Assembly: GCF_001077535.1 (NCBI RefSeq)
Contig: NZ_CP011968.1
Location: 3,720,001-3,784,000, forward strand
Direction: 5' to 3'
DNA: 64,000 bases
Source: Clostridioides difficile ATCC 9689 = DSM 1296
GTDB lineage: Bacteria; Bacillota; Clostridia; Peptostreptococcales; Peptostreptococcaceae
A program made the translations under genes and the position numbers. The notes below the pieces were generated by a model, which was not told where the DNA came from, did no database searches, and saw only the letters and a program-made list of their open reading frames with translations. Every line of letters begins with the position of its first letter. Position 1 is the stretch's first letter. Positions 30,468-38,984 of the stretch are shown one piece after another.

Positions 30468-30530
30468 TTTGCTTTTATTGATTAAATTTTCATATAAAAT
30501 TCCTTATTAAATTTCAAATCAATAAAAAAA

Positions 30531-30546
30531 GGCTCTATAAGAAGCC
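30531..30546 (-). terminator. Intrinsic terminator of the transglutaminase-like gene
   Basis: GGCTCTATAAGAAGCC folds into a short stem and is followed on the minus strand by seven T. It is about 10 bases past the stop at 30557. Confidence 0.7.
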
Positions 30547-30556
30547 TCCCCTATTT

Positions 30557-31447
30557 TTATTGATTAAATCCTAATATAGACAATGCCTTAGCATCATAGT
30601 AAGTAGTCATCTCTCTTGTTGCATCCTTTAATTTACGGTAATCAAAGTCTAATGATCCACCAAAATCTGATATTTCAGACCCATCAAACCTATACCATTT
30701 CCCATCAATTTGTATATAGTTCCAAGCATGATTTAATGACGGATTTAATATAAATAGTGAATTCATTCCCATTAACCTTGTTAATAAATGAAAGCTACTT
30801 GCAAAACTTCCACATACACCACGTTTATCAACCAGATTACCATAGACTATATTACAATATTTAGAGTCTGCATATTTTGCTTCGGTTACCAATTTTGCAG
30901 CTCTATTAGCTCTTTCCATCTCAGATGCATTTCTCCAGTCAAAACTATTTAAAAAATTCCTGATTACTGTAAGTGTATCTTGAGCTTGTTTGTAAGAAAT
31001 CCAATTTCCATCGGCTATTACTTCTATAGGGTCAAGTTTTCCAAAGCCTATTCTCTGATATGAGCCACCTGACAATGCTGCCGCATAAAATCCTAGCCCT
31101 TCCATACCTTTATTTATATAATAATATTTACCATCTGCTCGAAGCTCAACTCCATTGGGATTTCCTCCATAGAGTAAATCCCATCCCTCTTTACCTGTTG
31201 TATTAAGACCAAGTTGTGTTAACATTCCTTTAAGAGGATATTTAGGGTCATAATTAGCACCTTTACTTATTGCATTTGTTTGCACTCTGCCATCCATTGT
31301 GCCTATATTAGTCTGATTACGTTCATTTGCACTCTGTTTTTTCAAGCTAGATGTTTCATCTTCTTGATATGGCTCTGCCATTACTGTCATACTCATCATC
31401 AATATAATAATCATGGTAATCATAGTAGTTAATATATTCTTCTTCAT
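30557..31447 (-). CDS. Secreted transglutaminase-like domain protein
   Basis: A 296-residue protein with a signal peptide (KKNILTTMITMIIILMMSMT, cleavage likely after VMA at about residue 24). The C-terminal third is a transglutaminase/protease-like fold: catalytic Cys in GVCGSFASSFHLL, His in NHAWNYIQIDGKWY and Asp in RFDGSE. The middle region is not recognised. It probably acts on peptides or cross-links at the cell surface. Single gene with its own terminator. Confidence 0.85.
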   Translation of the reverse strand: MKKNILTTMITMIIILMMSMTVMAEPYQEDETSSLKKQSANERNQTNIGTMDGRVQTNAISKGANYDPKYPLKGMLTQLGLNTTGKEGWDLLYGGNPNGVELRADGKYYYINKGMEGLGFYAAALSGGSYQRIGFGKLDPIEVIADGNWISYKQAQDTLTVIRNFLNSFDWRNASEMERANRAAKLVTEAKYADSKYCNIVYGNLVDKRGVCGSFASSFHLLTRLMGMNSLFILNPSLNHAWNYIQIDGKWYRFDGSEISDFGGSLDFDYRKLKDATREMTTYYDAKALSILGFNQ

Positions 31448-31624
31448 ACTACTCCCCCTTATTTAATTCTTTTTAAAACATAAAATTATTAACTCATAAA
31501 TATATGGTTATTAGTAAATTGAAATTAAATCTGATTCATAAATTATTGGTTTAATAGAAGTGTATTGAAATTGTACCTTTATATTTTCATTATATAATAA
31601 ACTTATTTTTTTAAAACATATTGT

Positions 31625-32323
31625 TTAAATCAGTACATTTATATGTTTTTTTTGTTCATCTGTTTTATCAAATATATTAGTCTTTGAATTTTGTTTGTAT
31701 TCTTCAGCATCTTTATCTAACTTTTCTATTCTCGACTCAAGTTTCATTATTTCTTCTTGTGTTAAATTTATAAAATTTTTAAGCATATTTTCAAGCTCTT
31801 CACGAGTTTTACCTACTAAAGATAAGTCCTCAGATACTTTCTCTTTTTTATTGGAATCCTCTTTATAATCCTTTTTTTGTTCTAACTCTTCTAATTTTTC
31901 ATCATTTAATATTTCTTCTTCAATTTTTTCATTAGACTCTTTAGTGATTAAAGATTCTTTTTCATCATTTGTATTTAGATAAGTTGAATTTTCATCTAAC
32001 ATTGTACTTTTATTTTTATCTTCTATAATGCTATTTTTAATACCTATTTCTATATTAGAAAAGTTATTAGTTGTTTCTCTTATTTCTGATTTACATAAGT
32101 TCTTAATTGCGTCATTTATTTTTTTAGCATAAACCTCTTGTCTATATTTTAAATCTCTAATTCTATCATTAAGTTCTTGCTTTTGTTTCATAATATTAGA
32201 TAAATAAGTGTCTTTTCCTACAGTTTCATTTTTCTTAACCATATTTTCATTTATTCTTGTATTATTTATATTACTTTCATATCTAAATGAATATTGACTT
32301 CTATATTGACTAGATATTTTCAT
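31625..32323 (-). CDS. Hypothetical coiled-coil protein
   Basis: A 232-residue, highly charged protein rich in Lys, Glu and Asn. The N-terminus is MKISSQYRSQYSFRYES, followed by a coiled-coil segment (IMKQKQELNDRIRDLKYRQEVYAKKINDAI is split here by heptads), a low-complexity acidic middle, and a second helical piece at 175-215 (TREELENMLKNFINLTQEEI). No signal peptide or membrane segment. I do not recognise the family; it resembles the short helical proteins of unknown function common in clostridia. Confidence 0.6.
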   Translation of the reverse strand: MKISSQYRSQYSFRYESNINNTRINENMVKKNETVGKDTYLSNIMKQKQELNDRIRDLKYRQEVYAKKINDAIKNLCKSEIRETTNNFSNIEIGIKNSIIEDKNKSTMLDENSTYLNTNDEKESLITKESNEKIEEEILNDEKLEELEQKKDYKEDSNKKEKVSEDLSLVGKTREELENMLKNFINLTQEEIMKLESRIEKLDKDAEEYKQNSKTNIFDKTDEQKKHINVLI

Positions 32324-32762
32324 TTATTTCACCTCCCTAAAATAAATTTATGTTTATAGAAACCAACTTAACTTAATTATATTTTATCATCAAAAGTATA
32401 CATTTACAAATATTAGTTAATAGTTTTATAGGTTCGAGCATTATTTTCAACAAAAAATTTTTATTATAAATTAAAACAATAATTTTTATAAATATATTAT
32501 TTGTATTTTATAATTCATATATTTTTACTTTATAAATTAGCAATATTGCAGTTTTGCTCTTAAGAAACATCTCTATCATACATAAGCATATACTCTATTA
32601 TGTATTAGTATAAATATGCCTTTTCTTATCTTACATAAGACCTCTTTATAAAGAAGCCTATCGTAACAAATATGTATACATTATCACATGTATATATCAT
32701 CATATAAAAAATCAAACTTTATTAAAAAAATTAATAAATTGCTTTAAATAATACCACAAACC

Positions 32763-32810
32763 AAATTTGCCATCAAAATCACATTAAAGTAACAAATTGA
32801 TGGCAAATTT
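32763..32810. repeat. Hairpin repeat, copy 1 (after rsgA)
   Basis: AAATTTGCCATCAA and TTGATGGCAAATTT form a perfect 14-bp inverted repeat, 50 bases past the rsgA stop (minus strand). The repeat and about 25 bases after it are similar, gap-free, to 36891-36960. The rest of 32324-32858 is AT-rich with no gene that I can support. Confidence 0.7.
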
Positions 32811-32858
32811 AATATATTAATAGTATATAGACTCATAGAATGAACAAAAAAACTACAC

Positions 32859-33926
32859 TTATCTTCTAATCTTCTTATTTATTTTTGAGATATTTTTAAA
32901 TTTCTTTTCTTTTTTTGCTAAGTATTCGCTTTTATTGTCTGCAAATACTGCTTCAGTTTTAAGCCTACGATAGGATTCCCATCTTTTAGGCGAAAGTTCT
33001 TGATGAGCAATAGCTTCCCAGATAGCACAGCCTGGTTCTGAGGTGTGAGTACAATTACGAAAATGACATTTTCCGAAATAAGCTTCTATATCTGCAAAAC
33101 TTTTATCTAAACCTTCTGAAACATCCCACATTCCCAACTCTCTCATACCTGGTGTGTCAATAACAATACCACCACCTGAAATTAAAAATAGCTCTCGTCT
33201 AGTCGTGGCATGTCTTCCTTTATCATCATCTATGCGAATTTCCTTTGTATTTAAAAATTCTCCACCCATCAGACAATTAATTAATGAAGATTTTCCAACT
33301 CCTGAAGAACCAAGTAAGGCAACAGTACAGCCTGGTTTAATATACTTAGAAATCTGTTTATAACCATCTGGCTCTATAGATGAGGTAACAACTACATCTA
33401 CACCCAAGGCTATAGAATTAACTACTTGTAATTTACGATGCACATTGTCACATAAGTCTGATTTAGTAAGTACTACTACTGGGATAGCTCCACTTTCCCA
33501 TGTTAAAGACAGATACCTCTCCAATCTATGAATGTTAAAATCCTTATTCAGTGACATGCACAAAAAAACAATGTCAATATTAGCTGCAACCACCTGCTCC
33601 TCATTTACCTTTCCAGCAGCCTTACGCACAAACAAGCTTTTTCTATGAAGCACATGATGAATAATAGCATTACCATTTTTATTATTGCAACGATCCAACA
33701 TAACGAAATCACCAACTGTGGGAAAATCAGATTGTATAGTAGCCTCAAAACGCAGCTTTCCTGAAACCTCTGCAAACAGTACACCATTTACACATACAGC
33801 TTGATAAAAGTTCTTTTCCTGCGAGATAATCCGAGCAAGGTATAAATCATGATATTCCATACTTTGAGTAATAAAATTTCTATTTAGACCATAGTCTTGT
33901 AAATTGATTTGTTTCATACCATTCAT
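32859..33926 (-). CDS. rsgA: RsgA-type circularly permuted ribosome GTPase
   Basis: A 355-residue RsgA. An OB-like N-terminal domain (60-115) precedes the permuted GTPase: G4 LTKSDL, G1 GSSGVGKSS, G3 DTPGMRELG. The C-terminal zinc domain is CHFRNCTHTSEPGC. RsgA checks 30S subunit maturation and stalled states. The species normally has a housekeeping rsgA in a different locus, so this is likely a paralogue. Its start overlaps the RNHCP gene by 4 bases, and the operon is under the leader RNA at 34362-34746. A stress or antibiotic response function is inferred from that. Confidence 0.9.
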   Translation of the reverse strand: MNGMKQINLQDYGLNRNFITQSMEYHDLYLARIISQEKNFYQAVCVNGVLFAEVSGKLRFEATIQSDFPTVGDFVMLDRCNNKNGNAIIHHVLHRKSLFVRKAAGKVNEEQVVAANIDIVFLCMSLNKDFNIHRLERYLSLTWESGAIPVVVLTKSDLCDNVHRKLQVVNSIALGVDVVVTSSIEPDGYKQISKYIKPGCTVALLGSSGVGKSSLINCLMGGEFLNTKEIRIDDDKGRHATTRRELFLISGGGIVIDTPGMRELGMWDVSEGLDKSFADIEAYFGKCHFRNCTHTSEPGCAIWEAIAHQELSPKRWESYRRLKTEAVFADNKSEYLAKKEKKFKNISKINKKIRR

Positions 33927-34324
33927 TCTGTTTCCTCCTTTTCCAACTTTTCAATGATTCTTTCTAGTGGGAAAGGGGGCTGTGCCAGTGGTTTTAATGC
34001 AATTGACATTAATTTCACTGAATTATCATCAGCTGCAATACGATTAGAACTAAGATGTCCACAGCGTGTACAACGATGAATAATTGCCCACTCACCATTT
34101 TTTCTCACCCACACTCCAATAGGTTCCATATTAGCATCACAATCTGCAGCACGGTCACCAGGAATGATATCTACATGAAGACTATGTAAACAATGTGGAC
34201 AATGATTTCTATGTTGTGTACCAGCTCCTTCAGGAACTACAAGACAACCACAATTTTTGCAAATAAAGTTATCCATACAGGAATTTTCCTGATAATAAGC
34301 TCGTTTTCTATTTTTATAATTCAT
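33923..34324 (-). CDS. RNHCP domain protein
   Basis: A 133-residue protein with the name-giving motif RNHCPHCLHSLHVD, preceded by FICKNCGCLVVPEGAG, and a second zinc knuckle HRCTRCGHLSSNRIAADD. The four Cys pairs fit two zinc sites. Function unknown in detail; it is often encoded next to RsgA. The ATG is preceded by ACGGAGGAAA. First gene of the leader-controlled operon. Confidence 0.88.
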   Translation of the reverse strand: MNYKNRKRAYYQENSCMDNFICKNCGCLVVPEGAGTQHRNHCPHCLHSLHVDIIPGDRAADCDANMEPIGVWVRKNGEWAIIHRCTRCGHLSSNRIAADDNSVKLMSIALKPLAQPPFPLERIIEKLEKEETE

Positions 34325-34361
34325 TTTTATTTCCTCCGTATCTTGTATTTTCTACAAAAAA

Positions 34362-34746
34362 AGTCCACAGGTATTTATATCTGCCTTTTTATGTGGTATA
34401 CATATTTACCTACACAAAAACAGAAAACCCCTGTGGACTAGAAAATTTAGTATCTTCTATTTCAACATAATTATATTCAAAATAATACTGTGTAAAATTA
34501 ATAAAAGTGTAGCAGATTAAAGCCCACTACACCACAATTTAACAAAGTAATATGTAATATTATTATTTGTTGTCTAATGTTAGTTATCTATAAAGGCAGA
34601 GTAAGACACAACAATCAAATGTATCAAAAATACACTTAAAAATTCTGATTAAACAGGACCCATATGCGTCTCCAACTATTTATTTGTTGGTTACCATTAT
34701 ATATAACTCTGACATCAGGCAAGACACTCCTTCACTAATAATTATT
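34362..34746 (-). ncRNA. Structured leader RNA with terminator, copy B (RNHCP-rsgA operon)
   Basis: Paralogue of 28535-28905. Promoter TTGAAC (34776-34781), 17-base spacer, TAAAAT (34753-34758). The same hairpins occur in the same order: CCAAC/GTTGG, long-range GACGCA/TGTGTC (one base of copy A changed, pairing kept as G-U), GTGTAGTGGG/CTGCTACAC, and the terminator AGTCCACAGG/CCTGTGGACT with inner hairpin (34362-34439) and T tract. The start codon of the RNHCP gene follows 30 bases later. Confidence 0.75.
34680..34715 (-). CDS. Possible leader peptide in leader RNA copy B
   Basis: An 11-codon ORF, MSELYIMVTNK. It starts like the ORF in copy A, but two extra bases put the conserved MVTN codons in frame here. 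Preceded by GGAGTG about 13 bases upstream. Translation not shown. Confidence 0.3.
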   Translation of the reverse strand: MSELYIMVTNK

Positions 34747-35126
34747 ATTGAAATTTTATCATAAAATATAAGTATGTTCAAGTATAATTTAATATATTCA
34801 TATATTTATGTTTGTCTCATTTTCTTATTCTATAAAATCTAGTGGTATTTTAAAATTTAATGTTCACCTAGTATTAATAATAAAAATTAACTGCTATTAT
34901 TTGTTTTCTCATTTTATGCCTGTTGCTCAATTTATCTCACTTAAATTAATAACAACTGTCTTTTCATACAAAACCTACAATCAAGTTTTTCCATATATTC
35001 TACATGCATAGTCTATTTTTTTGATATAAAATAACGTTCATATTTGTAAATTTATTTAATTTTCAAATAAGTATATTGAATAATAAGCAATTCTATTGTA
35101 TTATTGTAATTGTAGAATAAAACTAA

Positions 35127-35240
35127 ATCGGCAAAACTAGAGAAATTTAGTGACGCAAAGCTATAGGGACTAACGCTTATAAAATAAACTATGAGTTATG
35201 TCAGCCAGTTGCCAAAAAGAGATATTCTTTTTGTTTTTAT
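35127..35240 (+). promoter_or_regulatory. c-di-GMP-I (GEMM) riboswitch with terminator
   Basis: The core has the class I signature: CGGCAAAACTAGAGAAA, the invariant GACGCAAAGC, a second stem with AGGGACTAA, and the closing CAGCCAGTTGCC that pairs with GGCAA at the 5' side. Directly after it, CAAAAAGA/TCTTTTTG forms a terminator stem followed by TTTTT (35213-35240). The terminator stem competes with the end of P1, which fits an expression switch set by c-di-GMP. The regulated gene is the small protein at 35270. Confidence 0.85.
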
Positions 35241-35269
35241 GAAAGTTTTTTAGGGGGATAATAATATAT

Positions 35270-35446
35270 ATGTTTAGAGATAAAATGGATAGATGTACAC
35301 ATATGTTGACTGCTTATATTGGTAGTTCATATGATTATTGTGATTTTATAGATACACAACTAGATGATTTTATACTAGAGTACGGAGAAAATGTGGTAGA
35401 ATCTTGTTTGCATCAAGTGATGGTATTAGTAAGTAAGTATAATTAA
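35270..35446 (+). CDS. Small cysteine-containing protein under c-di-GMP riboswitch
   Basis: A 58-residue acidic protein starting MFRDKMDRCTHMLTAYIG, with cysteines at positions 9, 24 and 46 and no signal peptide or membrane segment. TTAGGGGG lies at a suitable distance before the ATG. I do not recognise the family. It is the only gene between the riboswitch and a terminator at 35455, so it is the c-di-GMP target here. Confidence 0.7.
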   Translation: MFRDKMDRCTHMLTAYIGSSYDYCDFIDTQLDDFILEYGENVVESCLHQVMVLVSKYN

Positions 35447-35454
35447 ATAGATTT

Positions 35455-35470
35455 GGTTTTCTAGAGAACC
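35455..35470 (+). terminator. Terminator after the riboswitch-controlled gene
   Basis: GGTTTTC/GAGAACC stem followed by CTTTTT. From here to 35790 I see no gene. Confidence 0.6.
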
Positions 35471-35855
35471 CTTTTTAGTTTTATCTACTTTAAATAGCCT
35501 TATGTTAGAAAGCTAATTAAGATAGATTTCTAGTATTCATAATTTTATTTTTTATTTAAAATACATATAATAAAGATGTAAATTTGTATCAAATAATAAA
35601 TATGAGAACTTAAATTCTCTTATCTATGTGAAAATAAACATCTCTTAAAATGAAATTCTGCAAACATAAATGATTTTTTAGTTTGAAGGATTAGATTAAC
35701 AAAATTATAAATTTGCAAATAAGCTATATTAAAAAATATAATAATTTTTTATATAACTTATTCTTTTATAACTTTTAATTTTAAAAGAGGAGAATGTATA
35801 TAAGAGTATTCAATGTACTAGAAAAAATCAAAAGAAATATTAGAAGAAATGGATA

Positions 35856-36494
35856 TTGAGTAATCAAAGAAAAGATTTTGATATTACAAATGATATGTTT
35901 CAAGAAAGCATTCCTATCACAACAAAAATTATTCTTGAAGACATGCCTTCAAATGATGAATTAAATCATGTTTTTTCAAAAGGTTGTGAACGAAAAATGA
36001 AAAAGAGAAAAATTGTATTAATCACACTACTATTAATAGATGTTTTGTTATTAGGAAGTATCCTATATAATCTTTTTTTAGGAAAAACAGCTAATATTTC
36101 AATGCTAAAGGAATCTTGGAATTTTGATATACCAATACCTAACAAAGAAATTGAAGTATTTGATACTCAAGATAGTATTAATGGAGATGGACAAAGTTAT
36201 TTTATTCAAGGATTTTCTGAAAAAAATTTCAAAAAAGTTTTTAATTTAAAAGGTGGTATAGTTGTAAGCAAAGATAATATTAATGAAATAGAAAAATATA
36301 TTGATAAATTTAAAAGAGATTCTGTTAACATTAATAAAAGTAATAAAAATAAAATTGAAGAAGATTTTAAAAAATATAAGTTAGAAGTTAAAAAAGATGA
36401 TAAGTATATATATAAGAGAAATTATGAAAACTATGTAGTTTTAATTATAAAAAAAGATGAACAAAAATTATACAGTTTAATATGGAATCAGTAG
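35856..36494 (+). CDS. Single-pass membrane protein, possibly anti-sigma-like
   Basis: A 212-residue protein: 50 cytoplasmic residues, a KMKKRK stop-transfer cluster, one membrane helix (IVLITLLLIDVLLLGSILYNLFL, about 52-74), and an extracytoplasmic lysine-rich domain. The layout resembles clostridial anti-sigma factors. The TTG start at 35856 overlaps the end of an upstream frame whose last residues are KSKEILEEMDIE, which looks like the tail of an ECF sigma factor, but that frame is broken by a stop about 15 codons back. So this may be the surviving partner of a decayed sigma/anti-sigma pair. The start is uncertain; an internal ATG (MFQESIP) exists. Confidence 0.5.
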   Translation: MSNQRKDFDITNDMFQESIPITTKIILEDMPSNDELNHVFSKGCERKMKKRKIVLITLLLIDVLLLGSILYNLFLGKTANISMLKESWNFDIPIPNKEIEVFDTQDSINGDGQSYFIQGFSEKNFKKVFNLKGGIVVSKDNINEIEKYIDKFKRDSVNINKSNKNKIEEDFKKYKLEVKKDDKYIYKRNYENYVVLIIKKDEQKLYSLIWNQ

Positions 36495-36572
36495 GTACAT
36501 ATGTATTATTAAGAATTATAAATAATAAAAATAAATTTTAGTCAATATACAAAAACCTTTTAAATTGTTTGG

Positions 36573-36624
36573 AAATCACCTCCTCATTTGTTATAAAAAC
36601 ATACAACAAATGAAGAGGTGATTT
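36573..36624. repeat. Inverted repeat sequestering a ribosome binding site
   Basis: AAATCACCTCCTCATTTGTT pairs with AACAAATGAAGAGGTGATTT. The right arm contains AGAGGTG directly before an ATG at 36626 that hits a stop after two codons. In another frame right after it, 25 codons read as a hydrophobic peptide (ending PIFANEL). This looks like the relic of a short peptide gene. Nothing else is visible in 36495-36880. Confidence 0.5.
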
Positions 36625-36890
36625 TATGGTTTAAAAAAAAATAATTATAAGTGGATATGTGCTTTCACATGTTTATCAACATTTGTAATGCCTATATTTG
36701 CTAATGAATTATAATATAAAAATATTAAATAATATTCAACTATAGATTATGTAAATTATTCTATGAAAAAAATGAGTTGTATAAAATCTGGCTACTGTAG
36801 ATTGACGATTTCTTTTAAAATTACAATTATAATAAGTTTTATAGAATTAAAAATAAAACTTTAGAGATTTTTGATAACATTGTAGACTAA

Positions 36891-36934
36891 ATTTGCCACC
36901 AAAATCGCTTTACAGTGGCAAATCGGTGGCAAAT
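36891..36934. repeat. Hairpin repeat, copy 2 (at the edge of the conjugative element)
   Basis: ATTTGCCACC and GGTGGCAAAT form an inverted repeat. Together with the following AATATATTATTAGTATATA it is about 80% identical, without gaps, to the repeat after rsgA at 32763. It lies 54 bases from the stop of the serine recombinase, so it is at or next to the left junction of the element. Confidence 0.65.
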
Positions 36935-36987
36935 ACAATATATTATTAGTATATAATCTATATAAACATTACTATTGTTTGATTATC

Positions 36988-38748
36988 TTAGCTACAGTTT
37001 CCACATGTGTCGTTACTACTATCGGAACACATTTTATCAACCTCGTTGCTGTCATGTGAACACAATTCATTAGTCCTATGCCGTCCTCTTGCATTTTTCC
37101 TTTGTGTTTTAAATTTAGCACCATCTACGCTATTCTTCAAGCCTGTTTTATAAACAAAGGTCAACTGTGCAGGGTCAACATTTCCGTTTTCATCAAGTCC
37201 ACCTACAATTACTTTTTCAACAATGCTTTCAAACACATAGCGGTCAAATTTATCAAGAACCTCATTCTGTTCCAGAGTTTTCTTAAACTCTTTCAAACGT
37301 TTTTTTATGTCTTTCTCATTATCAGAAGTTTCTTGTAACTTTTGTCTTTCTTCAACAAGCTGTTCTTGTTTACTTACTAAATCAGCATATTTACTTTCGT
37401 AGGTTTCCTTATCAATAATTTCTTCCAGACGCATATCCACAAGTTTACTTTTTTTCTTCTCTAATGCGTCTATCTCCTTTTCCGCTTTTGCAAGTTGTTT
37501 TGACACCACACTACTACTAAGAGTATCGTCCATTCTCTGCAAAAATTCTTCCAGAACATCTTTATTATCATCACATAATAAACGATAACTTTCTACAAAT
37601 GCTTCTTCAATAGCTGTTTCTGGAATACCTTTGCTATGTTTACAAAATTTCTTTCCTTTCTTCGTAGCCGTTACACATTGCCATATAACCTTGCTGTATT
37701 TTGAGCCACTGTGCCAATTACGTCTTGTTAAAGTACCACCACAAAAGCCACATTCTAGCATACAGCTAAATGCGTATTTCCTGCTATACTTCTCACGCTT
37801 ACCGCTGCCTACCGTTGTTCGGTTCTTATTTCTCCGATTAAGAATTTCCTGTGCTTTTTCAAAAACTTCTTCACTAATAATCGGCTCATGGTGATCTTTC
37901 ATATAAAATTTATCTTCTTCACCCATGTTTTCAAGGCGACGTTTGGAAATCGGATCAACAGTAAAAGTTTTGCCTAAGAGTATATCACCCTTGTATTTCT
38001 CATTCTTAATAATTCCAATAACCGTAGATGGTGCCCATGTGGAACTCCCATACTTCGTTTTATAACCTAGACTTTCAAGCTCCTGTCCAATAACAGAACC
38101 ACCAGCACCATCAACATAACGGTTGAAAATATATCTGACAATCTCTGCTTCTTCTTGATTTACAGTTATTGTCTTATCCTCTGGGTGATAATCATATCCA
38201 ATACAACCTTGAAAACCTACCAGCTCGCCGCGCTTCATTTTCATTTTCAACCCTTTTTTTACATTGGCTGAAATGTTCTCGACTTCCTGCTGTGCAACAG
38301 AACTAAGAACAACAAGCAATAACTCTCCATCCATTGTAAGTGTATTGATTTTTTCATCTTCAAAATAAACGGCGATATTTCTCTCTTTTAGCATACGAAC
38401 ATATTTCAATGTGTCTAAAGTATTTCTGGCAAATCTTGATATGGATTTTGTAAATACCATGTCAATTTCACCATTCATACAGTCATTTATCATACGCTGA
38501 AAATCTTCTCGTTTTGTTACTTGTGTCCCCGTAATTGCTTCATCAGCATAAATGTCAGCTAACACCCATTCCTTGTTTTTCTTAATCATGTCAGTATAAT
38601 ACTGAACTTGTGATTTATAACTGTTTAACTGATCTTCGCTATCTGTACTTACACGGCAATATGCAGCTACACGCAAACGCTCAATGGCTTTTCCACGGGC
38701 TTGTCTTGCCAAAACATTTTTTGCTTTTATTACTTCAACTTCCTGCAT
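36988..38748 (-). CDS. Large serine recombinase of the conjugative element
   Basis: A 586-residue recombinase. The catalytic domain (about 25-170) has the nucleophile in AAYCRVSTD (Ser about 34) and the arginine-rich SISRFARNTLDTL. A Recombinase domain follows (GFQGCIGYDYHPEDK, STVIGIIKNEKYKGD), then a zinc ribbon (CMLECGFCGGTLTRR and CKHSKG) and a coiled-coil (about 440-500). It cuts and joins DNA between a chromosomal site and a circular intermediate. Similar to TndX-like enzymes, but I would not equate them. No tyrosine integrase is seen. Confidence 0.93.
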   Translation of the reverse strand: MQEVEVIKAKNVLARQARGKAIERLRVAAYCRVSTDSEDQLNSYKSQVQYYTDMIKKNKEWVLADIYADEAITGTQVTKREDFQRMINDCMNGEIDMVFTKSISRFARNTLDTLKYVRMLKERNIAVYFEDEKINTLTMDGELLLVVLSSVAQQEVENISANVKKGLKMKMKRGELVGFQGCIGYDYHPEDKTITVNQEEAEIVRYIFNRYVDGAGGSVIGQELESLGYKTKYGSSTWAPSTVIGIIKNEKYKGDILLGKTFTVDPISKRRLENMGEEDKFYMKDHHEPIISEEVFEKAQEILNRRNKNRTTVGSGKREKYSRKYAFSCMLECGFCGGTLTRRNWHSGSKYSKVIWQCVTATKKGKKFCKHSKGIPETAIEEAFVESYRLLCDDNKDVLEEFLQRMDDTLSSSVVSKQLAKAEKEIDALEKKKSKLVDMRLEEIIDKETYESKYADLVSKQEQLVEERQKLQETSDNEKDIKKRLKEFKKTLEQNEVLDKFDRYVFESIVEKVIVGGLDENGNVDPAQLTFVYKTGLKNSVDGAKFKTQRKNARGRHRTNELCSHDSNEVDKMCSDSSNDTCGNCS

Positions 38749-38810
38749 AGTACACCTCCTTATTTTGTGTTCCTTTCATATTGTTATTGTACTACTTTAA
38801 AAAACACAAT

Positions 38811-38954
38811 TCAAGCAGTTATGTCAGAAAGCACCTTATAGTCTTTCATCAGACTTTGTTTTACAAGAGTGTATTCTTTTTCAGAAATCAGTTTACGGGC
38901 AAGCAGTTGTTTTAACATAGCAATTTGCATACTATACCTAATTATATTATTCAT
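38811..38954 (-). CDS. Small SHOCT-like protein
   Basis: A 47-residue protein. I chose ATG at 38954 (MNNIIRYSMQIAMLKQLLA) because GGAGGG precedes it at 6-8 bases; a longer frame to 39032 has no such signal. The helical hairpin LKQLLARKLISEKEYTLVKQ is the usual short SHOCT-type helix pair found in proteins encoded just before serine recombinases of such elements. Possibly a directionality or accessory factor. Confidence 0.65.
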   Translation of the reverse strand: MNNIIRYSMQIAMLKQLLARKLISEKEYTLVKQSLMKDYKVLSDITA

Positions 38955-38984
38955 TAAAACCCTCCTTGCTTTTTTATTTATGGA

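Noticed and set aside
36988-38748. Programmed defence island or phage around the serine recombinase
   Set aside because: The neighbouring genes are Tn916-type transfer genes in standard order; no phage structural genes are present.
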